Assembly (NCBI GenBank): GCA_050015355.1
Contig: JBEKBO010000131.1
Span: 1-12,084, forward strand
DNA: 12,084 nt
Origin: CAWBRT01 sp050015355
Lineage (GTDB): Bacteria; Acidobacteriota; Terriglobia; Terriglobales; Acidobacteriaceae
Direction of reading: 5' to 3'
The translations under genes and the position numbers were made by a program. This document shows positions 11,218 to 12,084 of the stretch, piece after piece; positions within the stretch are counted from its first letter, which is position 1, and the number at the start of each line of letters is the position of its first letter. Below the pieces are notes generated by a model. That model was not told the DNA's origin. It saw only the letters and a list, made by a program, of their open reading frames with translations, and did not search any database.

Positions 11218-12084
11218 TCAGGAACCCCCGCGCGAAGAGCGGGCCGGCTCCGCATCGGCGTGCGCCGCGGGCTCGGTAAACGGCTCCACTTCCAATCGCA
11301 GCCCGGTAATGCGCGTTACGCGCACCTGCTCCCCGTTTGCCACAGGCTGCCGGGAGCGAGCCCTCCACAATTCGCCGTGGACAAACACCGTCCCCTCCGG
11401 GGAGAGGTCGGTCTGCGCGATTCCGGTTTCTCCGATGAGGCCTTGCGACCCGGTAGTGACCTTGTTGCGCCGTGCCCGTATGGCGAGGCTCATGAGAAAA
11501 ACCGTGATCACCCCCAGCGGCACGCTCACGCCGAGCGCTGTCCACAGGTGAACCCGCAACTCGGGAATCGGGCCGTCGACCAGCAGCAATCCTCCCAGTG
11601 TCAGCACCACGATTCCGCCGATCCCGAGCACTCCGTGGGTGGCGAATTTGGCCTCCAACGCGAACAGCACAAAGGCCGCCAGGATCAGTGTGAGGGCGGC
11701 AAAGCGTACCGGCAGGAGGTTGAGCGCGAAGACGGCAAGCAGAACGAAAATGACCCCGACAACGCCCGGAACCACGGCGCCCGGGTGATTCATTTCGGCG
11801 TAGATGGCAAAAGCGCCAACCGCCAGCAACAGAAAAGAAATATTGGGGTCCATCAGCCAGCCCAGGATTCGCTGCCTGAGCGACATGGGGAAATCGTTGA
11901 CCGGCTGGCCGGCCACATGCAGCGTCACCGAGGTTCCGTCGAAACGCTTCACCACCCGTCCGTCGAGCTGGCGCAGCAGCTCCTGCTCGTTGGCGGCGAC
12001 CAGGTCGATCAGATGCTGAGAGAGTGCCTCCTGATCGGTCCACGACGTCGATTTGAGCACCGCGCTTTCCGCCAGTTGCACGTT
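11218..12084 (-). CDS. NfeD family protein, C-terminal part (start outside window)
   Basis: This is the last 288 residues of a long-form NfeD protein, open through the window edge at 12084. The first ~45 residues are the end of the ClpP-type serine protease domain (SAVLKSTSWTDQEALSQHLI and DLVAANEQELL); the catalytic Ser and Lys lie upstream, off the window. After an extracytoplasmic segment there are several membrane spans from SFLLLAVGAFAIYAEMNHPG to FALEAKFATHGVLGIGG and LGVSVPLGVITVFLMSLAI. The C-terminus is the NfeD OB-fold (GLIGETGIAQTDLSPEGTVF to VRVTRITGLRLEVEPF). This family works with the slipin encoded 260 bases downstream; in Pyrococcus the protease part cuts stomatin. The charged C-terminal tail has no special mark. 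ORF and order strongly fit a membrane-quality-control pair. Confidence 0.94.
   Translation of the reverse strand, partial: NVQLAESAVLKSTSWTDQEALSQHLIDLVAANEQELLRQLDGRVVKRFDGTSVTLHVAGQPVNDFPMSLRQRILGWLMDPNISFLLLAVGAFAIYAEMNHPGAVVPGVVGVIFVLLAVFALNLLPVRFAALTLILAAFVLFALEAKFATHGVLGIGGIVVLTLGGLLLVDGPIPELRVHLWTALGVSVPLGVITVFLMSLAIRARRNKVTTGSQGLIGETGIAQTDLSPEGTVFVHGELWRARSRQPVANGEQVRVTRITGLRLEVEPFTEPAAHADAEPARSSRGGS

Overview
The window is GC-rich, about 60% by eye, with ordinary bacterial housekeeping and envelope genes separated by long intergenic stretches full of short, palindromic dispersed repeats. The repeat style (units around ATCCT...AGGAT, CCCCACGTT...AACGTGGGG and GGCTTTAGCC), exported lineage-type proteins and a PagL-like outer-membrane protein suggest a Gram-negative soil bacterium, most likely an acidobacterium of the Koribacter/Terriglobia type. 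This assignment is inference; no rRNA or other decisive marker is present.

Layout, left to right. The C-terminal part of a PLP-dependent class I/II aminotransferase (+) opens the window and converges on purQ (-, purine synthesis) across a repeat-filled gap. Divergent from purQ is a short gene for the C-terminal half of an AI-2E/PerM-family membrane protein (+), followed by yebC (+). Then come four plus-strand genes that look independently transcribed: an acyloxyacyl hydrolase (PagL-like) with signal peptide, an exported acetamidase/formamidase-family protein with a good terminator, a monofunctional glutamate formimidoyltransferase (ftcD), and an unrecognised exported 309-aa protein. The right end is a minus-strand cluster read from the window edge inward: nfeD (5' part missing), a slipin/stomatin-like SPFH protein, a membrane-anchored SPOR-domain protein and an ArsR-family repressor. 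NfeD and slipin are a known functional pair in the membrane. The SPOR protein and the regulator sit close enough downstream to be co-transcribed, but that is inferred.

Nearly every intergenic gap holds repeats, which are the most interesting content. Four families can be told apart. Family A has short conserved flanks whose 5-bp stem changes in a compensatory way from copy to copy (ATCCT/AGGAT, ATGCT/AGCAT, ATCGT/ACGAT, ACCCT/AGGGT), often with a different hairpin inserted in the middle. Family B has longer inverted arms that also covary (CCCCACGTT/AACGTGGGG, CCCCAGGTT/AACCTGGGG, CCCCACGTC/GACGTGGGG). Family C is a small GGGG-Y-CCCC palindrome found nested inside A and B copies. Family D carries the GGCTTTAGC core. 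A is repeatedly followed by B in the same orientation, so the gaps look built from interchangeable hairpin modules. No CRISPR array, rRNA, tRNA, transposase or phage gene was seen.
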